The position numbers and the translations under genes are program-made. From JBFISM01 sp041608535 (GTDB lineage Bacteria; Actinomycetota; Acidimicrobiia; Spongiisociales; UBA5794), in contig JBFISM010000030.1 in assembly GCA_041608535.1 (NCBI GenBank), forward strand, positions 1 through 28,981: a stretch of 28,981 bases of DNA, in the 5' to 3' direction. Position 1 is the first letter of the stretch; each line of letters starts with the position of its first letter. Below, in pieces: positions 15,637 to 23,771 of this stretch. Under the pieces are notes generated by a model. That model ran no database searches, had not been told where the DNA came from, and saw nothing but the letters and a program-made list of their open reading frames with translations.

Positions 15637-16886
15637 TGGTCGACGTCCAAGACATCTCGGTCGTCGAGGAAGCTGGTCCCCCGACCACGGCGTTGCCGCC
15701 GGGCGAGTGGATCCGCAAGAATCTGTTCTCCTCGACGCTCAACACGGTGCTGACCGTCGTCTTCGGAGCCATCATCGTATGGGCCGTGGTCTCGGCGATC
15801 CGGTTCGTCCTCGGCGTCGACGCCACGATCATCGTCACCAATCTCAAGCTCTACATGACCGGGCGTTGGCCCGTCGAGCAGCTCAACCGGTTGTGGATCG
15901 GGGCGTACATCGCCGTGGCCGGTATCGGGTTGTTCGCCCGTGCGCTCGTGCTGAACGCCAAGGCTCAGGCGGAGGAGGCCGGTCTGGCGCATGCCGAGCC
16001 ATCGTTGCGGGAGACGCTGCGCCGGTTCTGGCCGTTGATCGCGCTCATCGTCTTCACCCTCTCCTTCACCCGCACTCTCACCCCGACGCTGCTCACCATC
16101 GGCGCCGCGATGGTGGGCCTCGTTGCCTACCGGGCCGGTGACCTGCTCCCGACGTGGGTGCTCCATCGGTCCTGGCTCATCCCTCTCGTCGGCACCTTGC
16201 TGTTCTACTTCGGGATCACCACCTTCGACGGTGTCGGCTGGGACGATTGGGGTGGGTTCTACCTCAACATCGTGCTCACCATCGCCGGAATCACCCTGGC
16301 GTTCCCGCTCGGACTCCTACTCGCGCTGGGCCGGCGGTCGAGCCTTCCCGCCGTCAAATGGCTGTCGATCACGTACATCGAGATCCTGCGAGGTGTGCCC
16401 ATGATCTCGCTGCTTCTCATGGGGGCATTTGCGCTCGGCTTCCTCATACCCGGCGACACGCAGTTCAGCTTGTTCCTTCGCCTGTTGATCGCCATCACCC
16501 TCTTCCAGTCGGCGTACATCGCCGAGGTGGTGCGCGGTGGGCTGCAATCCGTCCCGCAAGGCCAGGTCGAGGCGGCCCAGGCCTTGGGCTTGGCGCCGTG
16601 GAAGACGATGCGTCTCATCGTGCTGCCCCAGGCGCTCCGCAACGTGATCCCGGCCATGGTTGGTCAGTTCATCGCGCTCTTCAAGGACACGACGCTGGTC
16701 GCCATTGTTGGTCTGCTCGATCTGCTGCGGGCCGCTGCCGTGTCGACGGCACAACCCGAGTTCCAGGCGCAGGGTCTGGAGGCGGTGACGCTGCCGTTTG
16801 CGGCAGTGTTCTTCTGGGTCGGTTCGTACGTGATGTCCCGCGAGAGCCGCCGGCTCGAGCGCAAACTGGGAGTGGGTGTGAGATGA
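15636..16886 (+). CDS. aapM: Polar amino-acid ABC transporter permease (AapM/BztC type)
   Basis: 416 residues, the second permease that forms a heterodimer with AapQ. It begins with a hydrophilic stretch that includes PPGEWIRKNLFSS, typical of AapM/BztC, then several hydrophobic segments. The permease core starts around residue 200 and shows EILRGVPMISLLLMG, the EAA loop AEVVRGGLQSVPQGQVEAAQALG, and FKDTTLVAIVGLLDLL. The C-terminus is a basic helix RESRRLERKLG. The ATG at 15636 shares one base with the aapQ stop. The longer open frame from 15012 is antisense-like read-through in another frame of aapQ. The stop overlaps the next start as ATGA. Confidence 0.94.
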   Translation: MVDVQDISVVEEAGPPTTALPPGEWIRKNLFSSTLNTVLTVVFGAIIVWAVVSAIRFVLGVDATIIVTNLKLYMTGRWPVEQLNRLWIGAYIAVAGIGLFARALVLNAKAQAEEAGLAHAEPSLRETLRRFWPLIALIVFTLSFTRTLTPTLLTIGAAMVGLVAYRAGDLLPTWVLHRSWLIPLVGTLLFYFGITTFDGVGWDDWGGFYLNIVLTIAGITLAFPLGLLLALGRRSSLPAVKWLSITYIEILRGVPMISLLLMGAFALGFLIPGDTQFSLFLRLLIAITLFQSAYIAEVVRGGLQSVPQGQVEAAQALGLAPWKTMRLIVLPQALRNVIPAMVGQFIALFKDTTLVAIVGLLDLLRAAAVSTAQPEFQAQGLEAVTLPFAAVFFWVGSYVMSRESRRLERKLGVGVR

Positions 16887-17656
16887 CGGAAGCGCAGGTC
16901 TTCGCCGATGCCACACAGGTGCAGGGCGATGCCATCATCGAGGTGAACGACATGGACAAATTCTTCGGCGACTTCCAGGCGCTGAAGAGCATCAACCTGA
17001 GGGTCGGCTATGGCGAGGTGGTTGTGGTCATCGGTCCATCCGGCTCGGGAAAGTCCACGCTCATCCGGTGCATCAACCGGCTCGAGGAACACGAGAAAGG
17101 CTCGATCGTCGTCGATGGCGTTCCGCTCACCGAGGACGTGAAGAACATCCAGGAGATCCGTCGCGAGACCGGCATGGTCTTCCAGAGCTTCAATCTGTTC
17201 CCCCATCTCACCGTGCTCGAGAACATCACCCTGGCTCCCCGCCAGGTGCGCAACACCCCCAAGAAGCAAGCCGAAGAGACGGCGATGGAGCTGCTCACCC
17301 GGGTCAAGATCCCCGAGCAAGCCCACAAATACCCCGGGCAGCTGTCCGGTGGCCAGCAGCAGCGAGTCGCCATCGCCCGCTCGCTCGCGATGTCGCCCAA
17401 GGTGATGCTCTTCGACGAGCCAACCTCGGCGCTCGACCCGGAGATGATCAAGGAAGTGCTCGATGTCATGATCGAGCTGGCCCAATCCGGCATGACGATG
17501 ATCGTCGTCACCCACGAGATGGGATTCGCCCGGGAAGTGGCCGATCGCGTCGTCTTCATGGCCGATGGCGAGATCGTCGAGGTCGGCACCCCGCAACACT
17601 TCTTCGAGAGCCCACGCGAAGAACGCACCAAGCTGTTCTTGTCGCAGATCTTGTAG
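16883..17656 (+). CDS. aapP: Polar amino-acid ABC transporter ATPase (AapP/GlnQ type)
   Basis: 257 residues, ABC ATPase that powers the AapJQM importer. Motifs are complete: Walker A GPSGSGKST, Q-loop VFQSFNLFPHLTVLEN, signature LSGGQQQR, Walker B VMLFDEPTSALDPE, and the switch histidine in VVTHEMGFAREVADRVVFM. The C-terminal VEVGTPQHFFESPREERTKLFLSQIL is the usual end of the GlnQ/AapP subfamily. About 15 extra residues precede the conserved EVNDMDKFFG. The ATG overlaps the aapM stop (ATGA), giving tight coupling. It is the last gene of the operon. Confidence 0.96.
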   Translation: MTEAQVFADATQVQGDAIIEVNDMDKFFGDFQALKSINLRVGYGEVVVVIGPSGSGKSTLIRCINRLEEHEKGSIVVDGVPLTEDVKNIQEIRRETGMVFQSFNLFPHLTVLENITLAPRQVRNTPKKQAEETAMELLTRVKIPEQAHKYPGQLSGGQQQRVAIARSLAMSPKVMLFDEPTSALDPEMIKEVLDVMIELAQSGMTMIVVTHEMGFAREVADRVVFMADGEIVEVGTPQHFFESPREERTKLFLSQIL

Positions 17657-17662
17657 CTTCGC

Positions 17663-17678
17663 TCGAGGCAGGCCTCGA
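17663..17678. other. Stem-loop just after aapP
   Basis: TCGAGG, a CAGG loop and CCTCGA form a perfect 6-bp stem 7 nt after the aapP stop codon. There is no T-run. It may protect the 3' end of the mRNA or act with the terminator-like stem at 17716. Confidence 0.4.
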
Positions 17679-17715
17679 TCGAGTTGTCGCTCGCTATCCC
17701 TCGCTCCTATTCGTA

Positions 17716-17745
17716 GGCGGCCTCACGGCCGCCGTTCTCTTCCTG
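17716..17745 (+). terminator. Probable terminator of the aap operon
   Basis: GGCGGCC (17716-17722), a TCAC loop and GGCCGCC (17727-17733) form a perfect 7-bp GC stem, followed by the pyrimidine-rich tail GTTCTCTTCC. It lies 59 nt after aapP. The tail is only moderately T-rich. Confidence 0.55.
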
Positions 17746-17772
17746 ATCGCACCGCGCATGTCGCTGCGATCA

Positions 17773-17810
17773 GATCGAAGGGGGACGGCGGAGCCTTTCC
17801 CCCTTCGATC
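17773..17810. terminator. Perfect 12-bp inverted repeat, possible bidirectional terminator
   Basis: GATCGAAGGGGG (17773-17784) and CCCCCTTCGATC (17799-17810) are exact inverted copies around a 14-nt loop. This is the longest perfect stem I found in the window. It stands in the gene-free stretch after the aap operon, before the repeat array. It has no T-run on either side, so termination is inferred from position and strength. Confidence 0.45.
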
Positions 17811-17862
17811 ATCCCCTTGGTGTCGAGAGAATGAGCGACCGGCGCCCGTGCTTCTTGTCCGA

Positions 17863-17928
17863 GCAGCGATGCGTCAGCGAGCGGGCTGCAGAACGCGTCT
17901 CCTGGCAGCGAATGCGTCAGCGAGCGGG
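17863..17928. repeat. Two copies of a ~24-bp direct repeat
   Basis: GCAGCGATGCGTCAGCGAGC plus GGG occurs at 17863-17885 and again, with one inserted A, at 17905-17928. The two lie just upstream of the larger repeat array and may belong to it. Confidence 0.6.
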
Positions 17929-17971
17929 CGGTGTGTCGCCGGCCGAACCTGTCGCCGCTTTCGCTCGCATG

Positions 17972-18119
17972 CGGAGCATGCGGCGGTTGGACCAGCTCGG
18001 GGTTCGGCGGTAGCCGTGAGCTGGGCCGCCCTGCTGTCTTGCAGCGTGCCGCGACACGCGGAGCCAGGGAACAAAGAACACGGAGCATGCGGCGGTTGGA
18101 CCACCTCGAGGTTCGGCGG
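17972..18119. repeat. 39-bp repeat module X, two copies
   Basis: Copy X1 is 17972-18010 and copy X2 is 18081-18119. They differ at 2 of 39 positions. Each begins CGGAGCATGCGGCGGTTGG and ends GGTTCGGCGG, and each is directly followed by a copy of the 70-bp repeat. X1 is preceded by the hairpin GCATGC-GGA-GCATGC (17967-17981). Confidence 0.75.
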
Positions 18120-18329
18120 TAGCCGTGAGCTGGGCCGTCCTGGTGTCTTGCAGCGTGTTGCGATGCGGAGCCAGCGAACAGAGTACGCGTAGCCGTGAGC
18201 TGGGCCGTCCTGGTGTCTTGCAGCGTGTTGCGATGCGGAGCCGGTGAACAGAGTACGCGTAGCAGTGAGCTGGGCCGCCCTGGTGTCTTGCAGCGTGTCG
18301 CGATACGGAGCCAGCGAACAATGGATACA
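18011..18329. repeat. 70-bp repeat array, four copies
   Basis: Copies start at 18011 (A), 18120 (B), 18190 (C) and 18260 (D), each opening TAGCCGTGAGCTGGGCCG or a close variant. B, C and D are head to tail at exactly 70 bp. A and B are separated by module X2. B and C differ at 2 positions; A and D are more diverged. D follows the consensus until about 18320 and then runs into the glcD promoter. Since 70 is not a multiple of three, the units cannot encode an in-frame protein repeat. The 688-nt stretch 17657-18344 therefore looks non-coding. No tRNA, transposase or terminal repeat of an insertion sequence is seen. Confidence 0.8.
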
Positions 18330-18331
18330 GC

Positions 18332-18337
18332 TACTCT
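18332..18337 (+). promoter_or_regulatory. Putative leaderless promoter -10 for glcDEF
   Basis: TACTCT ends 7 nt before the ATG at 18345. It starts about 12 bp after the last repeat unit ends, so the repeat DNA forms the upstream part of this promoter. Confidence 0.45.
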
Positions 18338-18344
18338 CCCCGCC

Positions 18345-19754
18345 ATGACGCTGGTTGGCGATCTGGAGGCCTTGCTGGGCGAGGCGCGGGTCAAGTCGAA
18401 GCCGCTCGAGCTGCGGCTCTACGACAAAGACGCCGGGGTCGAACGGGGGTCCGCGTCGGCGGTGGTGTTCCCCAAGACCTCACAGGAGGTCGCCGCAATC
18501 GTGAAGCTGTGTCGCAGTCACGATGCCAAGATCGTGGCCCGCGGTGCCGGTACTGGTCTGAGCGGCGGGGCGGTGCCGACACATGGGGACAGCGTGATCG
18601 TCTCCCTCATGAAGATGAACGAGATCCACGAGGTCGATGCCGAGGGACCCACCGCCTGGGTCGGGCCCGGTGTCATCAACCTCGACCTCTCCGATCACAC
18701 GCAGCACCTCGGCCTTCATTACGCCCCGGATCCGTCGTCGCAGTCGGTGTGCACCATTGGCGGCAACGTGGGGACCAACGCCGGGGGGCCGCATTGTCTC
18801 GCCGAGGGAACCACCGTTGCCCACATTCTCGGCCTCGAATTCGTCGCGGCCGACGGCGAGATCCTGACCGTCGGTGGAGCAGCTCCGGATCCCATAGGTC
18901 TCGATCTTCGTGGCGTCCTCGTCGGATCGGAGGGAACTCTCGGCATCGTCACCCGCATCCTGGTCAAGCTCACCCCCAACGCCCCCGACAGCCGCACGCT
19001 GCTCATGGCGTTCCCCGACGTACTCGGGGCGGCCAAGACGGTGTCCGACACCATCGCCGCCGGGCTCATCCCTGCTGCGATGGAGATGATGGACCGGCCG
19101 ATGGTGGTCGCCGTCGAGAACTTCGTCCATGCCGGATACCCGACCGATGCCGCTGCGGTGCTGCTTGTCGAGGTCGCCGGCCACGCCAGCGCCGTCGCTG
19201 CGGAATGCGAGATCATCGCCAACATCGCCACCGAAGCGGGAGCAAGCAGCGTTCGTACCGCTCACGACCCGATCGAGCGCGCCCGCCTGTGGCTGGGGAG
19301 GAAGTCGGCTTTCGGTGCGGTGGCCCAAGCCGCACCCGATTATTACCTCCACGACACGGTCGTTCCCCGAACACGTCTCGTCGAGGTGATGGAGAAGCTC
19401 TACGAGATCTCGGATCGCCACGACATCCAGATGCTCAACGTGTTCCACGCCGGTGACGGCAATCTTCACCCGTTGATGGCGTTCGACGCCAAGGAACCCG
19501 GTGTCATGGAGCGGGTGATGGCCGCCGGGGACGAGATCGTCCGGCTCTCCATCGAGGTCGGTGGTGCGCTCTCCGGCGAGCACGGCATTGGTCTCGAGAA
19601 GAAGAAGTTCATGGGGGAGGTGTTCGACGAGTACAGCCTCGACGCCCAGGCCCGGTTGCGCGAGGCGTTCGATCCCGATGGCGCGCTCAACCCGGACAAG
19701 GTGCTTCCCCAGGGTTCCCGCTGCTTCGATTTCGACTTCCCCGCTGCCGTGTGA
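18345..19754 (+). CDS. glcD: Glycolate oxidase FAD-binding subunit GlcD
   Basis: 469 residues of the FAD-linked (PCMH-type) oxidase family. The FAD-binding part shows VARGAGTGLSGGAVPTHG (64-81), GPGVINLDL, and the region with TIGGNVGTNAGGPHCLAEG. The C-terminal domain has NVFHAGDGNLHPLM and EVGGALSGEHGIGLEKKKFM, which provide conserved flavin-site histidines. GlcD is the catalytic subunit that oxidises glycolate to glyoxylate and passes electrons through GlcF to the quinone pool. The ATG at 18345 gives the normal start; an in-frame ATG at 18321 would add eight residues. The complete glcDEF order supports glycolate over D-lactate, but single-subunit relatives act on other 2-hydroxy acids. The stop overlaps glcE (TGATG). 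Confidence 0.93.
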   Translation: MTLVGDLEALLGEARVKSKPLELRLYDKDAGVERGSASAVVFPKTSQEVAAIVKLCRSHDAKIVARGAGTGLSGGAVPTHGDSVIVSLMKMNEIHEVDAEGPTAWVGPGVINLDLSDHTQHLGLHYAPDPSSQSVCTIGGNVGTNAGGPHCLAEGTTVAHILGLEFVAADGEILTVGGAAPDPIGLDLRGVLVGSEGTLGIVTRILVKLTPNAPDSRTLLMAFPDVLGAAKTVSDTIAAGLIPAAMEMMDRPMVVAVENFVHAGYPTDAAAVLLVEVAGHASAVAAECEIIANIATEAGASSVRTAHDPIERARLWLGRKSAFGAVAQAAPDYYLHDTVVPRTRLVEVMEKLYEISDRHDIQMLNVFHAGDGNLHPLMAFDAKEPGVMERVMAAGDEIVRLSIEVGGALSGEHGIGLEKKKFMGEVFDEYSLDAQARLREAFDPDGALNPDKVLPQGSRCFDFDFPAAV

Positions 19755-20881
19755 TGGCGACGACCTCAGTCGATCAACTCCTCGAACCCTTCCTCACCGA
19801 CAGCGAGACATCGCCGATCGGCGCCGAGTACGTGGTGGCCCCGCCGACACTGGAGGATGCGGCGACCGTGCTGCGTATCGCATCCGAGCACGGCCTGCGA
19901 ACGTTGCTCGCCGGTAGCGGTACCCACCAGGGCTTCGGTCACCGGCTTGCCCCCGATCTGGTGCTGTCGACGAAGCTGCTGAATCGGGTCGTGACGTACG
20001 AGCCGGAGGACCTCACGGTCGTCGTCGAATCTGGAATGACCCTTGCCGAGCTCGATGCGCTCTTGGCCGAACGACGACAGACGGCAGCTCTCCCCGAGCA
20101 AAGCGGCTCGGCAACCGTGGGCGGTGTGGTCGCAGCGGGAGTCTCCGGATGGCAACGGCTCGGGTACGGTCCGATCCGCGATCGGATGCTCGAGGCGAAG
20201 TTGGTCACCGGCGACGGCCGGATCGTGACCGGCGGCGGACGTGTCGTCAAGAACGTCTCCGGTTACGACATCCCGCGCCTGGTCACAGGGTCGCTCGGTT
20301 CGCTGGGCCTGGTCGGAGCGGTGTGTCTCAAGTTGTGGCCGCAGCCGGCGTACGCCGGATCCATCGCAGTCGCCGATGCTGGTGAAGCCAGACAGCGAGC
20401 CTATCGTCCTCGAGCGATCATCGAGACCAACCGGGGTACGACGGTCTACGTGACCGGGACCGCGGCGTACGTCGAGGGGCAGGTGCGTGACCTTCATGGC
20501 ACGGTGACCCCCGGCCTGCAGTGGCCGGATCCGCTCGGCGCAACGTATGAGTTCTCGCTGCGTGTGCCGGCGGCGTTGACGCCCCATGCGGTGGACAAGG
20601 TGCGCGATCTCGGCCGCGGCGTCCAGTTTCAAGCGGCGCACGGTGTGGGAGAAGTGAGACTCGCCGCGAACGATCTCGATCTGCGGGGTCTCGTCGGACT
20701 GCGCTCTTGGGCCGAATCTGTGTCCGGGGCCGTCGTGACGGTTCGAGCTCCCGATGCGGCGTACGACGTGTTCGATCCTTGGGGAACCGCACCGCCAACA
20801 CTCGAACTGCAGCGCAGGGTGAAGCGAGCGTTCGATCCCGCCGGGGTGGTCAACCCGGGCCGTCTTCCTGGGGGGTTGTGA
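19754..20881 (+). CDS. glcE: Glycolate oxidase FAD-binding subunit GlcE
   Basis: 375 residues, slightly longer than E. coli GlcE. It is a second PCMH-type FAD domain without the long C-terminal part of GlcD. The FAD loop is LLAGSGTHQGFG, followed by VVESGMTLAELDALLAE, the GSATVGGVVAAGVSG loop and GGRVVKNVSGYDIPRLVTGSLGSLG, which is very typical of GlcE. The end, RRVKRAFDPAGVVNPGRLPG, is the family C-terminus. The ATG at 19754 shares one base with the glcD stop; the frame also opens at a GTG one codon earlier. It is one of three subunits needed for activity in E. coli. Confidence 0.93.
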   Translation: MATTSVDQLLEPFLTDSETSPIGAEYVVAPPTLEDAATVLRIASEHGLRTLLAGSGTHQGFGHRLAPDLVLSTKLLNRVVTYEPEDLTVVVESGMTLAELDALLAERRQTAALPEQSGSATVGGVVAAGVSGWQRLGYGPIRDRMLEAKLVTGDGRIVTGGGRVVKNVSGYDIPRLVTGSLGSLGLVGAVCLKLWPQPAYAGSIAVADAGEARQRAYRPRAIIETNRGTTVYVTGTAAYVEGQVRDLHGTVTPGLQWPDPLGATYEFSLRVPAALTPHAVDKVRDLGRGVQFQAAHGVGEVRLAANDLDLRGLVGLRSWAESVSGAVVTVRAPDAAYDVFDPWGTAPPTLELQRRVKRAFDPAGVVNPGRLPGGL

Positions 20882-20882
20882 C

Positions 20883-22130
20883 ATGGGCTGGGTGACAGAA
20901 CATGCACCGACACCGGCGGAGTTGGATGCCTGCGTGACCTGCGGCTTGTGTCTGCCGGCTTGCCCGACGTATCGGCTGACCGGAGAGGAGACGGCATCGC
21001 CGCGAGGCCGGCTGGCCGCAATGGCGGCCGTCGCCGACGGGATCGTCGACGTGGACGAGACGTTCGAGGAGGTCATCGGCTTCTGTCTCGGGTGCCGAGC
21101 TTGTGAGACCGTGTGCCCGGCGCTCGTGCCATACGGGCGTGCGCTCGAAGGAACACGGGCCGAGATAGCTGCCCAGATTCCCAGCAACGAACGCAAGGTG
21201 CGTCACGTCCTCATTGGGCGGCTGCTGGCGATGCGACCGGCGTTGCGCGTGGCGACGATCGGCGCCGCACTGGCGCAGCGCGTCTGGATCGACAGAGTTG
21301 CGCCGGGGCCGCTGGCGAGGATGCGGGGATTGCGCAGGCTGCCGATCACGGCCCGGTCGATCGTGGGACGGCGCAGTGAACCGAGCGGTCCCACCCGGGG
21401 GACGGTGGCGCTGCTGGCCGGGTGCGTCATGGATCCATGGTTCGGAGCGGTGCACGAAGCGACGATCACGGTGCTCACCATGGCGGGTTATCGGGTCGAG
21501 GTCCCGGAGTCGCAGACGTGTTGCGGAGCGCTGTCTGCCCACGATGGAGCCGCTGCAGCAGCCGAGCGGCTCGCCGAGCAGAACGCCGAAGCCTTCACCG
21601 GCTACGACCTCGTCATCGCCAATGCAGCAGGGTGTTCGGCCCACCTCAAGGGATACGACCATTGGACCGACACAGGCATCGAGGTGGCGACGAAGGCTCG
21701 CGACGTCACCGAAGTGGTCGCCGACTTGATCGAGGCGGATGTGCTGCCCACGCTGGCCCCGAACGGGGTACGGGTTGCCATACAGGACCCTTGTCACTTG
21801 CGGCATGGGCAGAAGATCATCGACGCCCCGCGCCGGATCGTCGCAGCCGCCGGATTCGAGCCCGTGGAGATCGATCCCGCCGCAATGTGTTGTGGAGCTG
21901 CCGGCATCTACATGGTGCTGTATCCGGAGACATCCGACGAGCTGGGCCGGCGGAAGGCGGAGCAGATCGGCGCATCGGGTGCCACGATCGTTGCCTCGGC
22001 CAACCCGGGATGCGAGATGCAGCTGCGGTCACATCTCGCTCGGTCCTACCGGGTGGTGCACCCGATCGAGCTGTATCACGATGAGCTGCAGCGCACGGAG
22101 CGACTCCCGTCCACATACTCCCGGCTCTAG
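20883..22130 (+). CDS. glcF: Glycolate oxidase iron-sulfur subunit GlcF
   Basis: 415 residues. Two ferredoxin-type [4Fe-4S] sites: Cys17, 20, 23, 27 (CVTCGLCLPACP) and Cys68, 71, 74, 78 (CLGCRACETVCP). Two CCG domains follow, with Cys213-Cys214 in QTCCGAL and Cys336-Cys337 in AMCCGAAG, the sites known to bind a special cluster or substrate quinone in heterodisulfide-reductase-like proteins. It passes electrons from GlcD/GlcE to the membrane quinone pool. It starts 1 nt after the glcE stop and ends the operon. No glyoxylate-consuming gene or GlcC-type regulator is next to the operon. Confidence 0.94.
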   Translation: MGWVTEHAPTPAELDACVTCGLCLPACPTYRLTGEETASPRGRLAAMAAVADGIVDVDETFEEVIGFCLGCRACETVCPALVPYGRALEGTRAEIAAQIPSNERKVRHVLIGRLLAMRPALRVATIGAALAQRVWIDRVAPGPLARMRGLRRLPITARSIVGRRSEPSGPTRGTVALLAGCVMDPWFGAVHEATITVLTMAGYRVEVPESQTCCGALSAHDGAAAAAERLAEQNAEAFTGYDLVIANAAGCSAHLKGYDHWTDTGIEVATKARDVTEVVADLIEADVLPTLAPNGVRVAIQDPCHLRHGQKIIDAPRRIVAAAGFEPVEIDPAAMCCGAAGIYMVLYPETSDELGRRKAEQIGASGATIVASANPGCEMQLRSHLARSYRVVHPIELYHDELQRTERLPSTYSRL

Positions 22131-22155
22131 GGCACGCCCACCGTACCTTGGAGCC

Positions 22156-22161
22156 TAAGGT
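22156..22161 (+). promoter_or_regulatory. Weak putative -10 for the DUF3151-pfk pair
   Basis: TAAGGT ends 8 nt before the ATG at 22170, slightly further than at the other leaderless starts. No ribosome binding site is apparent. Confidence 0.3.
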
Positions 22162-22169
22162 TGCGGGCC

Positions 22170-22613
22170 ATGACTGATTCCCCGGTGAACCTTTCCGCAT
22201 CCGGGCCGCCCGAGACCGTGCTGCCCCCCGAGGATCCGGCGGCCGTCGCGGCGCTGCAGACCGCACTCGGTGCGCCACCAGAGGCGCGCAAGCAGGCCGT
22301 AGCCGCGGTTGTTTCCGGTTGGCCTCGATTTCTCGATGCCTGGGCCCGGCTCGGCCAGCTCACTGAAGATGCGATCGAGTCCTATGCGTATTACCGCATC
22401 GGTTATCACCGTGGGCTCGACAAGCTCCGCGCTTCCGGGTGGCGGGGGAGCGGCTATGTACGATGGGAGCACGAGACGAATCGCGGCTTTCTCCGCGCCC
22501 TGCGTGGCCTGCGGCAAGCCGCCAGGGCCATCGGGGAACAGGACGAGGTGGAGCGGGTCGCTCAGTTCCTCAGGCAGCTCGACCCGGACATCGATATCGA
22601 AGGAAGCGACTGA
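22170..22613 (+). CDS. DUF3151 family protein
   Basis: 147 residues that match DUF3151, a family known to me from Actinomycetota and without an established function. Conserved parts are PPEDPAAVAALQTAL near the start, AYYRIGYHRGLDKLRASGW in the middle, and WEHETNRGFLRALRGLRQAA followed by IGEQDEVERVAQFLRQLDPD at the end. It looks helical, cytoplasmic and TPR-like. In actinobacterial genomes I recall it near fructose-bisphosphate aldolase; here it overlaps a phosphofructokinase by one base (TGATG), which again ties it to this glycolytic step. The ATG at 22170 is preferred over a TTG at 22161. A regulatory or assembly role is a guess. Confidence 0.88.
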   Translation: MTDSPVNLSASGPPETVLPPEDPAAVAALQTALGAPPEARKQAVAAVVSGWPRFLDAWARLGQLTEDAIESYAYYRIGYHRGLDKLRASGWRGSGYVRWEHETNRGFLRALRGLRQAARAIGEQDEVERVAQFLRQLDPDIDIEGSD

Positions 22614-23761
22614 TGCGTATTGGAGTGCTCACCGGTGGAGGCGACGTTCCCGGGCTCAACCCATCGATCAAGGCGGTGGTGCACCGGGTGACGGGTGTCG
22701 GCCACGAGGTGGTCGGGATCCGCCGCGGCTGGGCCGGGCTCCTCAATTTCAACCCCGACGACCCAGAGAGCACCCCACAATGCTTCCAGAAGCTCGATCG
22801 CGATGTGGTGCGCACCATCGACCGCAGCGGCGGCACGATCTTGCACACCTCTCGCACCAATCCCTCCAACGTTCCCACGGCGGAGATACCCGATTTTCTC
22901 CGCGGCTCGGTCGAGGGGGACGGGCCACACGACCTCACCGCTCATGTCCTGCGGGTTGTCGAGGATCAAGAGATCGATGTGCTCATCCCCATTGGCGGCG
23001 ATGACACGCTGTCGTATGGCTTGCGGATGCACAGCGAGGGAATGCCGGTGGTCGCCATCCCCAAGACGATGGACAACGACGTCCACGGCACCGACTACTG
23101 CATCGGGTTCTCGACCGCCGTGACCCGCGGAGTGCAGTTCATTCATGCGCTCCGCACGTCGACCGGGAGCCATGAGCGCATTGCGGTGATCGAGCTCTTC
23201 GGTCGCTACAGCGGCGAGACATCGCTCATCACCGCTTACCTGGCCGGGGTCGACCGGGCCATCATCTCCGAGGTCCCCTTCGACGTCGAGAAGCTGGCCA
23301 AGCTGTTGCTCGAAGACAAGGCCGCCAACAAGTCGAACTACGCCATGCTGACGGTTTCCGAAGGCGCCACGATGACGGGGGGCGACATGCACCTTCGTGG
23401 TGAGGAGGATGCATACGGCCACCGCAAGCTCGGCGGCATCGGCGAGGCCACGGGACAGGCCATCAAGGAGCTCACCGGCGAGGGGATCATCTACCAGCAG
23501 GTCGCATATCTCATGCGCTCCGGAGCCCCGGACTCGCTCGATCTCATGGTCGCCCGCAACTACGCCAACCTGGCATCCGACCTCGCCATGGAGGGATCGA
23601 CCGGACGCATGGTTGCGTTGCGTGGCGGCACCTACACCCACGTCCCCATCGCCGTCACCGGGGAAGGGGTGAAACGGGTGGATGTCGACGAGTTCTACGA
23701 CGTCGACGAGTACAAGCCCCGGATCCGCCACGTCCACGGCAAGCCGCTTTTCCTCTACTGA
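22613..23761 (+). CDS. pfp: 6-phosphofructokinase, probably pyrophosphate-dependent
   Basis: 382 residues of the PfkA family. The N-terminus MRIGVLTGGGDVPGLN binds the phosphoryl donor. IGGDDTLS (127-134) has Asp131 in place of the Gly of the ATP enzyme's GGDGS, and PKTMDND (150-156) has Lys151 in place of the E. coli Gly124. This Asp/Lys pair is the known mark of PPi-dependent enzymes. The catalytic Asp153 and Asp155 are in place. FGRYSGETS (196-204) replaces MGRxAG. The likely reaction is reversible phosphorylation of fructose 6-phosphate with PPi, in the cytoplasm. The ATG at 22613 overlaps the DUF3151 stop, with AAGGAAG upstream; the longer frame from 22439 is a read-through of that gene. 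The gene symbol is tentative. Confidence 0.9.
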   Translation: MRIGVLTGGGDVPGLNPSIKAVVHRVTGVGHEVVGIRRGWAGLLNFNPDDPESTPQCFQKLDRDVVRTIDRSGGTILHTSRTNPSNVPTAEIPDFLRGSVEGDGPHDLTAHVLRVVEDQEIDVLIPIGGDDTLSYGLRMHSEGMPVVAIPKTMDNDVHGTDYCIGFSTAVTRGVQFIHALRTSTGSHERIAVIELFGRYSGETSLITAYLAGVDRAIISEVPFDVEKLAKLLLEDKAANKSNYAMLTVSEGATMTGGDMHLRGEEDAYGHRKLGGIGEATGQAIKELTGEGIIYQQVAYLMRSGAPDSLDLMVARNYANLASDLAMEGSTGRMVALRGGTYTHVPIAVTGEGVKRVDVDEFYDVDEYKPRIRHVHGKPLFLY

Positions 23762-23771
23762 GTCTCCGAGG

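Noticed and set aside
17863..18329. CRISPR array or integron attC cassette array
   Set aside because: There are no unique spacers between regular short repeats, no cas gene, no integrase, and no attC-type core sites with inserted genes.
17723..18394. Minus-strand frame of 223 codons across the repeat array
   Set aside because: The 70-bp period shifts the frame in each unit, so the openness reflects few stop codons in GC-rich DNA and not a protein. It also runs into glcD.
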